Notes: a model not told the origin generated them from the sequence alone. DNA of 64,000 bases from Plotosus lineatus (GCA_024760905.1 CM045750.1:14736919-14800918), one strand, 5' to 3'. Counted from the first letter of the stretch, positions 1 to 56,350 are shown. Program-made: numbers and translations.

Positions 1-330
1 GCACACTTTATCACACTTTATCACCAAGGAATCACCCTTCCCACAGCCTGTTCTCCCTCCTGAGATCAGGGGAAGGTTTAGGGGGATTAGGGCCAGAACC
101 AGCAGGACACGGAATCGCTTTTTCCCACAGGCGGTGAGGACGCTAAACGGGCTGTACCCTCTGCCAATGCCTCCCCCACTATAGCACATGCTAAACAAAC
201 TACACACTGGCACAATGTCCTGCACTTTTTTAAACTTCTATCACTAATAGATACTGCATAATTGGTATTTATATTCATTATTTATATACTTTATATATTC
301 AGTATTTTTTTAAATTTCTTTAAAATATTG
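1..330 (+). mobile_element. L2-like LINE, 3' end of ORF2
   Basis: One frame reads PPEIRGRFRGIRARTSRTRN then RFFPQAVRTLNGLYPLPMPP and a stop at about 183. The RFFPxAVRxLN motif is typical of the extreme C terminus of L2-clade LINE ORF2 in fish. It is followed by an AT-rich 3' tail. The 5' part lies outside the window. Confidence 0.7.
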
Positions 331-448
331 AATGTAGAAGTGCAAATATTTGGAGAATAGATTTCATTCTTTTTGCATTTACCTATAAACACAGAAACAC
401 ACATCTTCAATCCTGATTCTGACATCATTGTTTACCTCATTGAACTGG

Positions 449-673
449 TGGCAGTGGTGGCCTGATGGTAATGGGTGCTGGATCGCTGACACCGAGTCTT
501 CAGGCAGTTGATTGGTCAATCTGTATGCTCTGTAGAGAGGCTAACCAATAAACTACCTGAAGACTCAAATCAGTTAATTAAATGAGCCAAATCAGGTGTG
601 CTGCTGCTGCTGCTTGGTTGAAATAAAAACCTGCAGCCACATGGCCCTTTGTGGCATGAGTTTGACACCCCTG
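449..673. mobile_element. SINE head fragment and hAT-like 3' end with small hairpin
   Basis: 449-490 is the start of the local tRNA-like SINE head. It is interrupted by a hairpin with perfect arms GAGTCTTCAGG / CCTGAAGACTC (about 496-570). The stretch to 673 ends GAGTTTGACACCCCTG, a hAT-type terminal repeat also seen inverted at 13933. Confidence 0.45.
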
Positions 674-674
674 C

Positions 675-821
675 CATAGACCATGAGCGATGTGGCCGGC
701 CTATGACAACCCAGTTAGCTGCACTGGGGGAACAGTGACAATCCAGTGAGAGTGGGACTCGAACCTGCAACCTTAGGATCAGTGATCCAGCACCTTTTCC
801 AACAAACCACCACTGCCCACA
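675..821 (-). mobile_element. SINE (shared head family), 5' half
   Basis: Minus-strand copy of the tRNA-like head, with a degenerate B box GGTTCGAGTCC and the AGTGCAGCTAACTGGGTT body. No tail is present. Confidence 0.65.
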
Positions 822-843
822 ATGTTTTTAATATAGTCTAGAG

Positions 844-1580
844 CAGTGGTTCCTAACCTGGGTTCGATCGAATCCTAGGGGTTCGGTGAGTCAGTCTCAG
901 GGGTTCGGCGGAGGTCAAGACTTACACCTGACTCATATTCATGACGACACGCCCCGCTTAGCCATCACTGGCTGCAGGAAATTTGGTGCGCTCAGTAGTC
1001 GAATTGTGACTGTTGTGATGGTACATTGTGTGATTTATTTCTTAATGTTTTAATCCATACTATGTTGAGTAAAAAAGAAAGTGGTCAGACGAATATGTAC
1101 AACATGGAGTCACGTATATAACGGAACGCGATATTCGTCGGCGTCCTATCTGCATGATTTGCAAAGTAGGATCAACCCTGTGCTGACTGACGTATACGTA
1201 CATGTATGTGTACATATAATATCAATAAATACATATTCAATACTATAAATGCTTATAATAACAATTAAAAAATAATGCATGAGATGTAAATAAAACAAAT
1301 ACACACACATACAGACGCACGCGCGCACGCACTCAGATGCGCACCTCACATAAAAATGTGAGTAGTTGTGATGGAGGAGTTCATGCATTGTATTGGTTTT
1401 GTTCTTTGAACACAGTGATGTTAATGCGCGGTTCGATTTGGTGCCCCAATAAAAACATATACCGATGTCTTGAATTTGAAAAAAAAAAATCATATTTTAT
1501 TTTTCACTAAAGAAGGGTTCGGTGAATAAGCATATGAAACTGGTGGGGTTCAGTACCGCCAACAAGGTTAAGAACCACTG
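844..1580 (+). mobile_element. hAT deletion derivative with BED-finger remnant
   Basis: Terminal inverted repeats CAGTGGTTCCTAACCTGG / complement of CCAACAAGGTTAAGAACCACTG. Flanked by 8-bp duplications GTCTAGAG (836-843) and GTCTAGAA (1581-1588), typical of hAT. At 1079-1170 the plus strand reads KWSDEYVQHGVTYITERDIR then PICMIC, like the N terminus and first zinc ligands of hAT BED fingers. The 1190-1340 segment is the reverse complement of the core of the TA-flanked MITE family described below. Confidence 0.75.
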
Positions 1581-1589
1581 GTCTAGAAA

Positions 1590-2518
1590 GTATCGGAGAA
1601 ATAAACTGCTGGTGAAGGACTGGAGCTGGTAGTAAACCAAGTAAAGCTAAATATTAGCGATAATCGTACGCAGTATTTGGGGGATAAACCCAACACCCAC
1701 AGCCATACTTCAACACTTTAACCAAAAATTAAAATGATCAGCCAATGGTTTCCTGGAAGCTAATAAAATAAAATAAATAATGAATAATAATAATAATATC
1801 AGAAAAATTTACTCAGGTTAATCTGAAAAGGCAAAAAAAAAAAAAAAAAAAAAAAAAAAATTCTGATCAGAACTTAACCCAGCACCTAAAAATGGCCCGT
1901 AGAGAAATGAATTTATCGGTTGAAACCCAAAAGCTTTTTTAAGATAAATGTCTGGACACTGGACACTTTTACATGTAGATTAAACATGTATCAAGCCCTG
2001 AAAACTGTCCTCTCAGAGCCCTGCAGTTCCAAAAAATCTCTAGAAAACTGAACTCTCTCACAATCACACCATCCCATCATCCCATCATCCAACGCCCAAC
2101 GCCTTCGGTGTCGTTTTTACATCGCCTCGTTTTCCAAAGTTTTGAGTGTTTCTTTTTTTTCCCCAACACCAATTTCCAGGTGTGCGAGCTGTTGAGAAAC
2201 GGGGAATTGTTTTTTTTTGTCCGGCTTTATGTCGAGCCTGAATAAACACTGCCCTCTAAGGGAAGCAGTGGAAATGTCTGTGTCCCTGTGGGACCACGAG
2301 TCTGTGTGTGGTTTCTAATTGATTATAATTAACGAGTCCTTTCTTATTTTTATTGTATGATAAAGTGATTAGCACTTCCGCATCATAACAGGTATTGGTT
2401 ATGATTTCCGGACTCGGCTTTTTTTTTAATTTATTCATGTGGCGGGCACGCTATTCTTGAGCATACATGGGTTTCTTTCAGGTACTGTACTCCAGTTTCC
2501 TCCCTTAGCATACACACA
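1590..2518. other. Intergenic sequence, no gene seen
   Basis: AT-rich sequence with a poly-A run (1833-1860) and some poly-T. No exon with credible splice sites and no recognisable repeat. Confidence 0.5.
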
Positions 2519-2526
2519 GCCTACAA

Positions 2527-2739
2527 CAGGGGTGCTCAATCCTGCTCCTGGAGATCTACCTTCCAGATGACGTTATCTCCAACCCTAATGTGGCCCATGT
2601 GACGTGTACGATCCAGTCAGGTCTTAAGACATTTCAAAGTCCCTTGATTAGATGACTGGATGGTTCGGTGGACATGATTGGGGTTGGAGTGAATGCCTTG
2701 TGGAAGGTAGATCTCCAGGAGCAGGATTGAGCATCCCTG
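2527..2739. mobile_element. hAT foldback MITE, perfect 8-bp TSD
   Basis: About 40-bp inverted ends (CAGGGGTGCTCAATCCTGCT... on both sides) around a short centre. Identical flanks GCCTACAA at 2519-2526 and 2740-2747. A decayed relative lies at about 3470-3675. Confidence 0.8.
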
Positions 2740-2762
2740 GCCTACAACATGCACATTAGTCT

Positions 2763-3119
2763 AATGTTCTTTCTTTTCCTTTCGGCTTTTTCCGTTTTTC
2801 AGGAGTCGCCGCAGCGAATCATCTGATTCGCACGTTTGATTTGGCAGAGGCTTTTACGTCGGATGCCCTTCCTGACACAACCCTTTAGCAATAGGGACAG
2901 AAACACGCTGACGGCTTTGCAGCTCCTCTTGACGAAAGTCAGCAATGGTTCTTTTACATGAACCTCTCACCATAGACAGTGACAGACATGGCCCGCCTTT
3001 GATAACCCAGTTAGCTGCACTGGGGGGGGGCAGTGACAACCTTGTGGAGAGTGGGACTCGAACTCCCAACCTTAGGATCAGCGATCCAGCACCCTATACC
3101 ACCAGGCCCTCGCTGCCCT
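2763..3119 (-). mobile_element. SINE with tail B, flanked by TSD
   Basis: Full copy: tRNA-like head on the high-coordinate side, shared body, then tail B (GGAAGGGCATCCGACGTAAA and GAATCAGATGATTCGC in element orientation). Flanks ATGCACATTAGTCT (2749-2762) and ATGCACATTAATCT (3120-3133) form a 14-bp target duplication. It lies 23 bp from the hAT MITE above. Confidence 0.8.
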
Positions 3120-3469
3120 ATGCACATTAATCTCATCGGCTGTCTGACATCACCCCCATTCGTGTGCGTTCTCTGGCCAGCTGTTCCAAGGTATTACTCC
3201 AACTTCGCCAAGTTTTGGCTGACATGGCACCAAGCCTTCCTGTGACTGTACTAAGAATAAATAGTTCGGTGGAGACTGTGTCTTTTTCGTGATTTATATT
3301 TTTATAGAATGAAGATTTGGCTTTGATTAAGCTCCACCGCTGGGGTTGTGATTCTTTTTGACGATCTGGTCTTCGAAAAGCTGCTGCATCCTTTCATCAT
3401 TGTGTTAGTTTGACTATCAGCTGGACAGTACCACCCTTGTGGAAGCCTGAACAGGAAAGTCATCAACCA

Positions 3470-3675
3470 AACCAAATCCTGCACTGGGGATCTACCCTCC
3501 CGAGGACTTCATCTCCAACCCAAATGTGGCCCATATGACAGATTTAATCAGGTCTTAAGTCTTCATTTCAAACTCTGCAGCCTTGATTCGATGGTCATGT
3601 TGGAGATTGATGGTCAGGATCGGAGCAAAGATCTTGGAGAAAGGTAGAGTTCTACGAGTTGGATTGGGAACTCTC
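3470..3675. mobile_element. Decayed copy of the hAT foldback MITE
   Basis: Shares GATCTACC, CATCTCCAACCC and ATGTGGCCCAT stretches with 2527-2739, but the ends are degraded and no target duplication is visible. Confidence 0.5.
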
Positions 3676-3714
3676 CATAGACGTATGTTTTAATTATTTA
3701 TACTAAGCATTAAA

Positions 3715-4006
3715 GTTCCACTCTCCACAAGGTTGTCACTGTCCCATCTCACCCCAGTGCAGCTAACTGGGTTATCAAAGGCGGGCCATGTCTCTCACAG
3801 TCTATGGTGAGAGGTTCATGTAAAAGAACCATTGCTGACTTTCGTAAAGAGGAGCTGCAAAGCCGTCAGCATGTTTCTGTCCCTATTGCTAAAGGGTTGT
3901 GTCAGGAAGGGCATCCGACATAAAAAGCTATGCCAAATCAAACGTGCGTATCAGATGATTCGCTATGGCGACCCCTGGAAAAGGGAAAAAGCCAAAAGGA
4001 AAAGAA
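3715..4006 (+). mobile_element. SINE with tail B, 5'-truncated
   Basis: Starts inside the body (CCACTCTCCACAAGGTTGTC), carries the hairpin GGTTCATGTAAAAGAACC, and ends in tail B and an A/G-rich end. The tRNA-like head is missing. Confidence 0.75.
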
Positions 4007-4189
4007 GATACTTAGCATTATTAATTATTATTATTTTAGATAAATAATGCCCAACATTATTTTACTTTGCTCACAGTCAAAATTATTTCACAAAACACAA
4101 AATCTACCGGAGCAAGAATTATTAACTGCCCCAATGATAATCGTCAATTGTGCATCATTTTGCTGGACAACATCCTGCGTTCATGTGTT

Positions 4190-4790
4190 GTAATTTTTTC
4201 ACCAAATCTCAGACGTGTCTGCTGAGAAACCCAAGCTTATTCTTTTTTTGGCAAACCTCTCAAGTTCCTCCTGTCTTCTGGCACTGGACCTTCAGTTCAC
4301 CCCATGGATTCTGAGTGAGATTCAAGTCAAAGCTTTGCACAGGCCAGGCAATAACTTTCATGTTGGCCTTCTGGTGGTAGTTGTTCACCAGGACGTATCG
4401 TTTGGATTGTCATCATGTTGGAAGAGAAATAGATGACCCAGGCCCAACTCTTCTGCCGACCGCTGTAGGGATTCCTCCCCTTCATTCTTCCTGACTCCTT
4501 CCACTTTGACAAACTCCAGATGCACTGAAACATCTCCCACAGCATAATAGAGTTTCACAGTGCTCTTCGTATATCCGGCCCTACCTTCTTTCTTTAAATA
4601 AAGTCTCCATGGCCACCGATCTCTCGTTTCATTTCATCTGAAAACGACACACTTCCGGGATGCACGATCTTTCTGCAGGTTGTCCTCAGCATACTTCAGT
4701 CTAGCTTCAAAGTGTCTCTTGTAGAAATTAAGTTTTTGTTGTCCTGCAAAAACCTGTCAGGGCTCTCGAGCACTTGTCTACTTTGAGACT
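4190..4790 (-). mobile_element. Decayed Tc1/mariner transposase remnant
   Basis: Read in antisense, the order of motifs (target-primed phrases such as ATTCAAGTCAAAGCTTTG, ACAGCATAATAGAGTTTCAC, TTTCATCTGAAAAC) resembles the middle of fish Tc1-like transposase genes. There are many stops in every frame. Confidence 0.4.
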
Positions 4791-5049
4791 ATATATACAC
4801 TATACACTTTTCCCTGCAGTTCTTGACACTTTTATACTGTGTGTACATTAGGAGATAACCCTCATGTTTTGACATCGCAAGCTTTGAGAGCAGGACAAAG
4901 TTAAAGCAAAATTATTTCGCACAACGGCAGTTAGTGCTATGGCTCAACAAAAAGGTCTGATCAAAAGATGGGAGTAAAAATTTTGAAATAATTTGAAAAG
5001 AAAATAATGAAAGCATAAAAAAAAAAAAAACCCTTGGGAACCATTCATT

Positions 5050-5350
5050 ATCTGAATTGTTTAATCCTATTTAGGGTCTTGAGGAGGCTGGTGCCCATTT
5101 CAGCTGAATCTGGATGAAGGCAGAGTACACCCTGGATGACTAGCCAGGCCATTGCAGGGCAGAAACATGCTGACTGGTACGCAGCCTACTCTTGACAAAA
5201 GTCATCAGTGGTTCTTCTGCATACCTCACACCATAGACAGTGAGGGACACGGCCGGGCTTCAATAACCCAGCTAGCTGCACGGGAGGCTCGGGGGGCAGT
5301 ATAATCCTGGTGATAATGGGACTCATATCCATAACTTTGGGATCAACTTG
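5050..5350 (-). mobile_element. SINE with tail A, diverged
   Basis: Tail A at the low side (TTTAATCCTATTTAGGGTC), then the shared body and a degraded head. More diverged than most copies here. Confidence 0.65.
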
Positions 5351-5608
5351 GGGACATTTTGAAGAAAACTTTAACTTTCACAGTGGATGGATTTGATCAT
5401 TTAAAGGCATTTTGGCCATTACACTCAATTTCAACTTAAAATGAAATCATGTTTTTGTTTTACTTTTATTTGTACAGGCACTGTTTCTCTGATGTTTAAA
5501 AAATTATCATCAACCAATATTTTAGAATACTTTGCGTTTTTAAACTAAATTCAGCAAAGTCTGCAAGTAAACAAAAACCCACTTTTCTTGCCACATCTGA
5601 GATGTATT

Positions 5609-6208
5609 TGGGTCATTCTCTGAAACCGGAAACAAAGTGTGATACAGTATTCACAATCTCCAAATTTCAATGAAGTCCAGTTTATTTCTCTCTATATAAA
5701 ACAGTGGCAGAACTATGTCACGCACATAACTGTTAAATAAAACAATTAGAGCTTGACTACGTTTGAAATAAATATACTTCAGGAGGAACTTACCTGTACA
5801 GTGAATGTCATAACAACAAGGATCTTCCCAGAAGAAATGGGTCGGATCCGTATGTATCTGGCTTGGACACCACTGGTTACGGGCAGAACTGTAAATTGTT
5901 GGGCAATTCTTAGTCCACAAGCTAAAAAAAATTGTAAGTTGGATATAAATTTTAATTCGAGATCTTTATTATAAGCTTTACTATGTACACATTGAGTTGA
6001 GACTTCACCGACAACAGTAGCAAAAAATAGGTCATAATTTTCGTCCACACAATTTTCAGGAAACAACTTTTTTTGCTGCATGAATCACATTTAATTTCTT
6101 TTTGTCCATCTGGTTTCTTGTGGCAAGGGATTTCTCATTTAAGTCTTTACAGATTTTGGAAAATATTAGGTCGGAAATGTGAATGACACAGTTTTAAAGA
6201 ATGACCCA
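5609..6208. mobile_element. Inverted-repeat element with an exon-like insert
   Basis: About 600 bp bounded by inverted TGGGTCATTCTCTGAAAC and its partner TGGGTCATTCTTTAAAAC (reverse of 6191-6208). No clear target duplication. Inside, on the minus strand, 5794-5921 has a strong acceptor (T-run then TTAG) and donor CAG|GTAAGT. Confidence 0.45.
5794..5921 (-). pseudogene. Exon-like segment inside the inverted-repeat element
   Basis: 128 nt between consensus splice sites, open in two frames. One frame reads CGLRIAQQFTVLPVTSGVQA then RYIRIRPISSGKILVV. The other is Cys/Trp-rich (WTKNCPTIYSSARNQWCPSQ, then DPCCYDIHCT). I recognise neither. It could be a captured host exon, a transposon exon or chance. 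Confidence 0.25.
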
Positions 6209-6357
6209 TATATAACCAGCTAGCACTATATCATGCTTTAGCCAAGTTATAAATAAAACTTTGTTATACACTTTATATACAACATATTACATTTTTTTTT
6301 GTCCAAAGCATATCTTACATATTTAATTTCTCTAGCAACTCCCTATTGAGTATACAA

Positions 6358-6893
6358 CAGTGCTTCTCAAATAGTGGGGCGCGCCCCCCTTGGAGGGCGT
6401 GATATGATGCCAGGGGGAGCAAGTATGACCTTGGGGAACATACCTTTCTGGAATTGTGTATGTAATTGCACCTCCACTCCAGTAGTTGGCAGTGGTGCTG
6501 TCAGAACAACACGGAAAAATTTCAGAAGAGAAAAACAGAAACGAAGAGAAAGGCGAAGAAAGATGGAGATATTAAGACAAACAATTTAAATGAGTTTAAA
6601 TAAAGAATTTTTTTTATTTATTTAATTTCAGGCCCATTGGTGCACTTTAAATCTTTTCTATTGCAGATAAAAAAACAATGTTAAAAAAGTTTTTCTTTAT
6701 TGTAAATTGAACTCTATTTATTTTTAGTTTTTAATGTTAATAAAGATACAATGTTATGCAGAGGTGTACTAATAATTTTATAGACAAATAGGTAATGGCA
6801 TTTATAGTCACTCGCGGGGCGTGGGGGGGGGGGGTTGAAATGTTTTTTTTTTCTTCTTGGGGGGGCGCCACAGAAAAGAATTGAAAAGCACTG
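6358..6893. mobile_element. hAT MITE with 8-bp TSD
   Basis: Ends CAGTGCTTCTCAAATAGTGG and the inverse of GAATTGAAAAGCACTG. Flanks GTATACAA (6350-6357) and GTATACAG (6894-6901). A related copy is at 17218-17710. Confidence 0.75.
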
Positions 6894-8001
6894 GTATACA
6901 GTGAAGTCACAGAGTCAGAACCTCTCGGTAAGAACCAGGAAAAAATGACCCCTAAAACTGAGAATACATATTTTGTGATCTTTAATGCTAATATATACAG
7001 AACCAGAAGAAAAAATAGAATCTCCAAAATTAAATGAAATAAATACAATATGATACAATTTCCACAATTTTTTGAAGAGATATTTATGGATATATTTATA
7101 TATATATTTAGTCGATCATTCATTTCTCTCTCTTTCACACACACACACACACACACACACCCGCTGGGAGCTTTCAGAAACCCCAAGAGTCCTTGGTTCC
7201 CCCCTAATACTGGATTCAATGGTGTGAAGTCAGGTCCACATTCATTGACCTTTCAAAGTTTCTATTATTTCATCTTGAGCTTATTTTTATTTAACACAAA
7301 TAAAAAAGGGATCGAGGTGGGGTTCAGGCAAAAAAAAAAAAAAAAAAGAGAAACAAAAAGGAAAAGCATCAATGTGACAAACTTCAGTGCAAATGTGCTT
7401 AAATATAATTGATATGATGGAGGTTGAGCGGGTCGGTGTGTCTGACAGTCCCTCGTGTTAAATTCTTACACTCTCTGAACGCTTAATAAAGCCTCGACTT
7501 TAAACTCACTCGCTTAACATGAGGTAACATTGAGTAGAGACTGATTCCTTTAGCTGCATGCTAAATGCCTTTAAAAGGCTGGAAACTTCCAAATGCACTT
7601 TCCCTCCCAGATAAAGTGTCACAAGAAAGAAGAGCGATCAAGACAGAAGGAGGAAAATTTGGGGGGGGTTGGAGGGGTAAGCACAGTTTACTTAAAGCAG
7701 CATTAGGTCAGCCAGTCACAGTGAATGAGCATAGGCGCTGGTGCTGTTTTCCACTTATCACAAAAGAAGGAGAGAAAGAAAAAGAAAGCGTAATTTGAAA
7801 ATAACAAAAAAGAAAGTTCCAGAAAATGCATAGAACACCTGGGGGTGGGCTGGGGGTGGGGTCTTTAGCTTGCGAAAGGTTCCCTAATGTAAAAGTGTCC
7901 AAACAGGTAATGTATGCTAAGGAAACATATGGGGACAGGAGCAAAGAAATAAATAAACAAAATGGGGAGAAGAGAACACAGTGATGTGAAGATACTTCTT
8001 T
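6894..8001 (-). other. rps6ka6 3' flank and likely 3' UTR
   Basis: Contains a short (AC)n array (7137-7160), a poly-A tract (7330-7347) and G-runs at 7660-7680. No second gene is seen. At least the part nearest 8001 should be 3' UTR of rps6ka6. Confidence 0.5.
7286..7291 (-). promoter_or_regulatory. Candidate polyadenylation signal for rps6ka6
   Basis: TTTATT on the plus strand reads AATAAA on the transcript strand. It is about 710 nt after the rps6ka6 stop. It is the nearest clear match, but the flank is AT-rich, so the true site may differ. Confidence 0.3.
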
Positions 8002-53131
<45,130 letters not shown>

Positions 53132-53384
53132 CGTCAGATAGAATTAGAGTCGCGTATGAGCCATGCTTTCACTGCGGAAGCTCAGCCAACCCAAGTTCAC
53201 TATCACACGTAACTCGTACGCTTTTATCACTTCCGGTAATAATATCAGAAAAATCTGCCTTTTTGGGGGATGCGACGCGGATACAGACTCGCTTTGGGAG
53301 GCTCAGTTCGAATATCGGACCACGTACGAACCCGTCCGACGCTTTAGTTTCCCATAGACACGAACATGGCCGCCTCCGCGTGCC

Positions 53385-53394
53385 CCATAGCAAC
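53385..53394. promoter_or_regulatory. Candidate RFX X-box half site
   Basis: CCATAGCAAC matches one arm of the RFX-binding X-box (reverse GTTGCTATGG). It lies about 255 bp upstream of the rps6ka6 ATG. A single short match, so chance is possible. Confidence 0.3.
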
Positions 53395-53406
53395 ACAGCG
53401 GCAGAA

Positions 53407-53414
53407 TGACGTCG
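53407..53414. promoter_or_regulatory. Candidate CRE/ATF site
   Basis: TGACGTCG differs from the CREB consensus TGACGTCA at the last base. It sits 13 bp from the X-box-like site. Some promoters pair X-box and CRE elements, so the proximity is suggestive only. Confidence 0.3.
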
Positions 53415-53739
53415 ACTTTGACGCACTGAGTCCGGGGCTTCCCCTGCACGCGGAGGAAACCATCCAGTTATTACAAAGATTATTTATTTTATTACACTTT
53501 AGAATAATGATTCTGTTGATCATTTATCAGTAGATTGATCAATCTTGTCCTATTTCGTCGAATTATTATTCTTATTCATTTATTTTCCGAACCACTTTAT
53601 CTATTATTGAGGTCACAGGGAGGTTGAATCCTATCTCGGCCATCTCTGGATGAAGGAGGGGGACAACCTGGAAATCCATTGCAGGGGCAACATATACACA
53701 GCTGTTTATACTCACACCTAGGGCTAGTTCATCATTTGT

Positions 53740-53880
53740 TGATTTTTCTGTAACCGGTTAATTGTAATTAGGGTCGCAGGGAGGCTGCGGCCCATCCCAG
53801 CCGACTCCAGGCGAGGGTAGAGTACTCCCTGGACGGCTCGCCAGGACATTGCAACGTGGAAACACACTGATGGCTCTGGC
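53740..53880 (-). mobile_element. SINE tail-A fragment
   Basis: Tail and start of body in minus orientation, followed by an (ATT)n-type stretch at 53880-53985. Confidence 0.65.
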
Positions 53881-53988
53881 ATTATTAATATTATTAGTAT
53901 CATTATATATAATTATTACCACTACTGTTGTTATTATTATTATTATCATTATTATTATTGATGATGATGATGATAATAATAATAATGG

Positions 53989-54290
53989 GTGGTACAATGG
54001 TGTAGTGGTTAGCACCTCTACTTCACAGCAAGAGAGTCAAGTCCCAGGCTCGGTGAGAACATTTCTATGTGGGGTTTGTTTGAGTTTTTCCCAGGTACTC
54101 CAGTTTCCTCCCACAGGCCTAAGACATGCACATCAAGCTAAATGGCTGTTCCAGATTGCTGCAAATTGTGAGTGTAAATGGTTGCATGGTAATTGCCCTG
54201 TGAAGATTTTGCGAGCTGTTCAGGGTGTACCCAGTTCAGCCAGTGTCGGCTTACATAGACTCCCCACAACCTTTAATAGGAGTCCTGAAC
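53989..54290 (+). mobile_element. Teleost tRNA-derived SINE (second family)
   Basis: GGGTGGTACAATGGTGTAGT, GGTTAGCACCTCTAC head, then TTTCCTCCCACAGGCC core and a CAGGGTGTACCC tail region. Confidence 0.6.
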
Positions 54291-54294
54291 AGCT

Positions 54295-54480
54295 CGGGCA
54301 GTGGTGGCTTAGTGGATAATGTGATGGGTTACTAATCTGAAGGTAAGCAGTTCAATCCCCACTGTCAACATTGTTGGGCCCTTGAGCAAGGCCCTTAACC
54401 CTCAGTTGCTCAAGTTGTATAAAAATTATAATTGTAAGTCTGTCTGGATAAGAGCATGTGCCAAATGCTGTAAATGTAAT
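54295..54480 (+). mobile_element. tRNA-derived SINE (fourth type)
   Basis: Head GGCAGTGGTGGCTTAGTGG and CAGTTCAATCCCCAC, middle CCCTTGAGCAAGGCCCTTAA, tail GCCAAATGCTGTAAATGTAA. A well-known fish SINE layout. Its head resembles the local SINE family but the body differs. Confidence 0.7.
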
Positions 54481-54639
54481 AGGAGTAAGCAAGCAAGCAG
54501 CTCAGCCGATGACTGAGTTATTAAGAAGAAAAAAGAGAAGCATTTTCATCATAATCTTTTTCCGCTTAATCCAGGATTAGATCATAGCAGCAGTCTAAGA
54601 CATGACATCCAGACATCCCTCTCCCCAGCTCTTCCAATA

Positions 54640-54669
<30 letters not shown>

Positions 54670-54670
<1 letters not shown>

Positions 54671-55013
54671 GGGGCAGTGATGGAACAGTGGTAAGGTTCT
54701 GGATTACTGATTCTAAGGTTGGGGGTTCAAGCCCCACTGTCAACTGTTGTCACTGCTGTCCCCCCAGTGCAGCTAACTAGGTTATCAAAAGCTGGCCATG
54801 TCTCTCACTGTCTATGGTGAAAGGTGTAAGAGAACCATTGCTGACTTTCAACAAGAGTAGCTGCATAGCCGTCAGCGTGTTTCTGCCCTGCAATGGCCTG
54901 GAGAGCTGCCCAGGGTGTACTTTGCCTTCACCCAGTCAGCTGAGATGGGTGCCAGCCTTCCTGTGACCCTAATTAGGATTAAGTGATTCAGAAAATGAAT
55001 GAATGAATGAATG
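54670..55013 (+). mobile_element. SINE with tail A, inserted in (ATT)n
   Basis: Full-length plus copy. Head GGCAGTGATGGAACAGTGG, tail ending AATTAGGATTAAGTGATTCA then ATGA units. It sits in a TTA/AAT-rich microsatellite. Confidence 0.8.
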
Positions 55014-55169
55014 AATAATAATAGTAGTGTTGTGGTTAGCACATCTTCCTAACAACAAGAATGTCATGGGATTGATTCCCGGTCTCTGTAGGAGGTGTTT
55101 CTGTATGGATTTTGCATGTTTGCCCTGTACTTGTATGAGTTTCCTCCCATAGTATTCCGGTTCCTCGTC

Positions 55170-55648
55170 GTCCTTCACTTGAGTGTGACCTTCAACACAA
55201 TTTCCCACACCACCTTCATTGGCAGACCAAGACACATTGAACGATCACACACACCCCTGGACTGGTTCAAATCATATCTCTGCAGCCATACTCAGTCTCA
55301 ATAAAAACATTTACATCCCAACCATCTTTTCTCTATTGTGGTGTTCTCCAAGGTTCTGTGCTTGGACCCTTTCTCTTCGTTAGGAATCTTCTCCCTGTTG
55401 ACAATATCTTTTTTTAAATACTACATACAGTTCAGTTGTTATGTGGATGGCACCCAGCTCTTCCTCTCCACAAAGCCTACTTCGTCCATTCCACCAACCT
55501 TCCTGTCCAATTGTCTACATGAAATCAGATTCTGGTTCATTTTTCCTCAAATTTAACAGTGACAAAACTGAACTCCTTCTAATTGTAACTAAATCCACCA
55601 TCTCTAAGATGAATAATTTCTCCATCTTCATTGATAACTCCCGAGTCT

Positions 55649-55681
<33 letters not shown>

Positions 55682-56350
55682 AAATTAAGAGGGTGAATTC
55701 CGACTATTGTCACAGGGAGACTGAAGTTTATGTCAGCCAACACTAGGCAGAGGCAGGGTACACCCTGAATGGTTCATCAGACAATCATAGTGCAACACAC
55801 ACCCAAAAGTTCACATTCACACCCAGTAGCATAATCAGAGCATCCTGTTTGCTTAATGTGCATGTCGTTGTCGTGCGGGAGGAAACTGGAGTGTCAGGAG
55901 GAAACCTACATAAGCATGGGGAGAGTATGCAAACTCCACACAGCCCTCCCCAAGTCCGGAACTCAAATCCTGGACGTTCTTACAGTGAGGCAAACCAGTA
56001 TATTTTCACAGACTATCCTCTTTAAATCTTTTTCTCTCTTTTAATCATATCTTTGGTGTAATTCAGGCCAGTTAGCTATAATTATCTCTTGGTGCCACAA
56101 ACTAACAATCTAATTTTTTGTAAAGGCTTTATATCATCAGGAAAATATAACTATTATGTCCATGGATCCCACTCCATTGCTTCCGTTTATAAGTTATTCC
56201 AGGCTGGTCTTCTCCTGTATGTCATCAAACCTCCAAACACAGCTGCACTACTTTTTGAATCTCCCACAGAGTATCCCACATCTGTGTCCTTCCCACTGTC
56301 CACATCACATTGAGAAATACTTCTACTTGCCTACAAAACCAAAACCAGAA
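55170..56350 (+). mobile_element. L2-like LINE, decayed RT region
   Basis: Plus-strand pieces: DLSVTF, LDWFKSYLCSHTQSQ, VLGPF-type and CYVDGTQLFLSTKP (a changed YADDTQL motif), FLKFNSDKTELLLI. A (CA)n (55652-55680) and an antisense SINE (about 55690-56000) interrupt it. Confidence 0.7.

Noticed and set aside
1146..1493. 115-codon minus-strand ORF
   Set aside because: It lies inside the hAT/MITE-shared core and translates AT-rich and CA-rich repeat sequence.
53163..53357. 64-codon plus-strand ORF starting beside the rps6ka6 promoter, possible divergent gene
   Set aside because: No splice site, Kozak or family support. It overlaps the likely rps6ka6 5' region and looks incidental.
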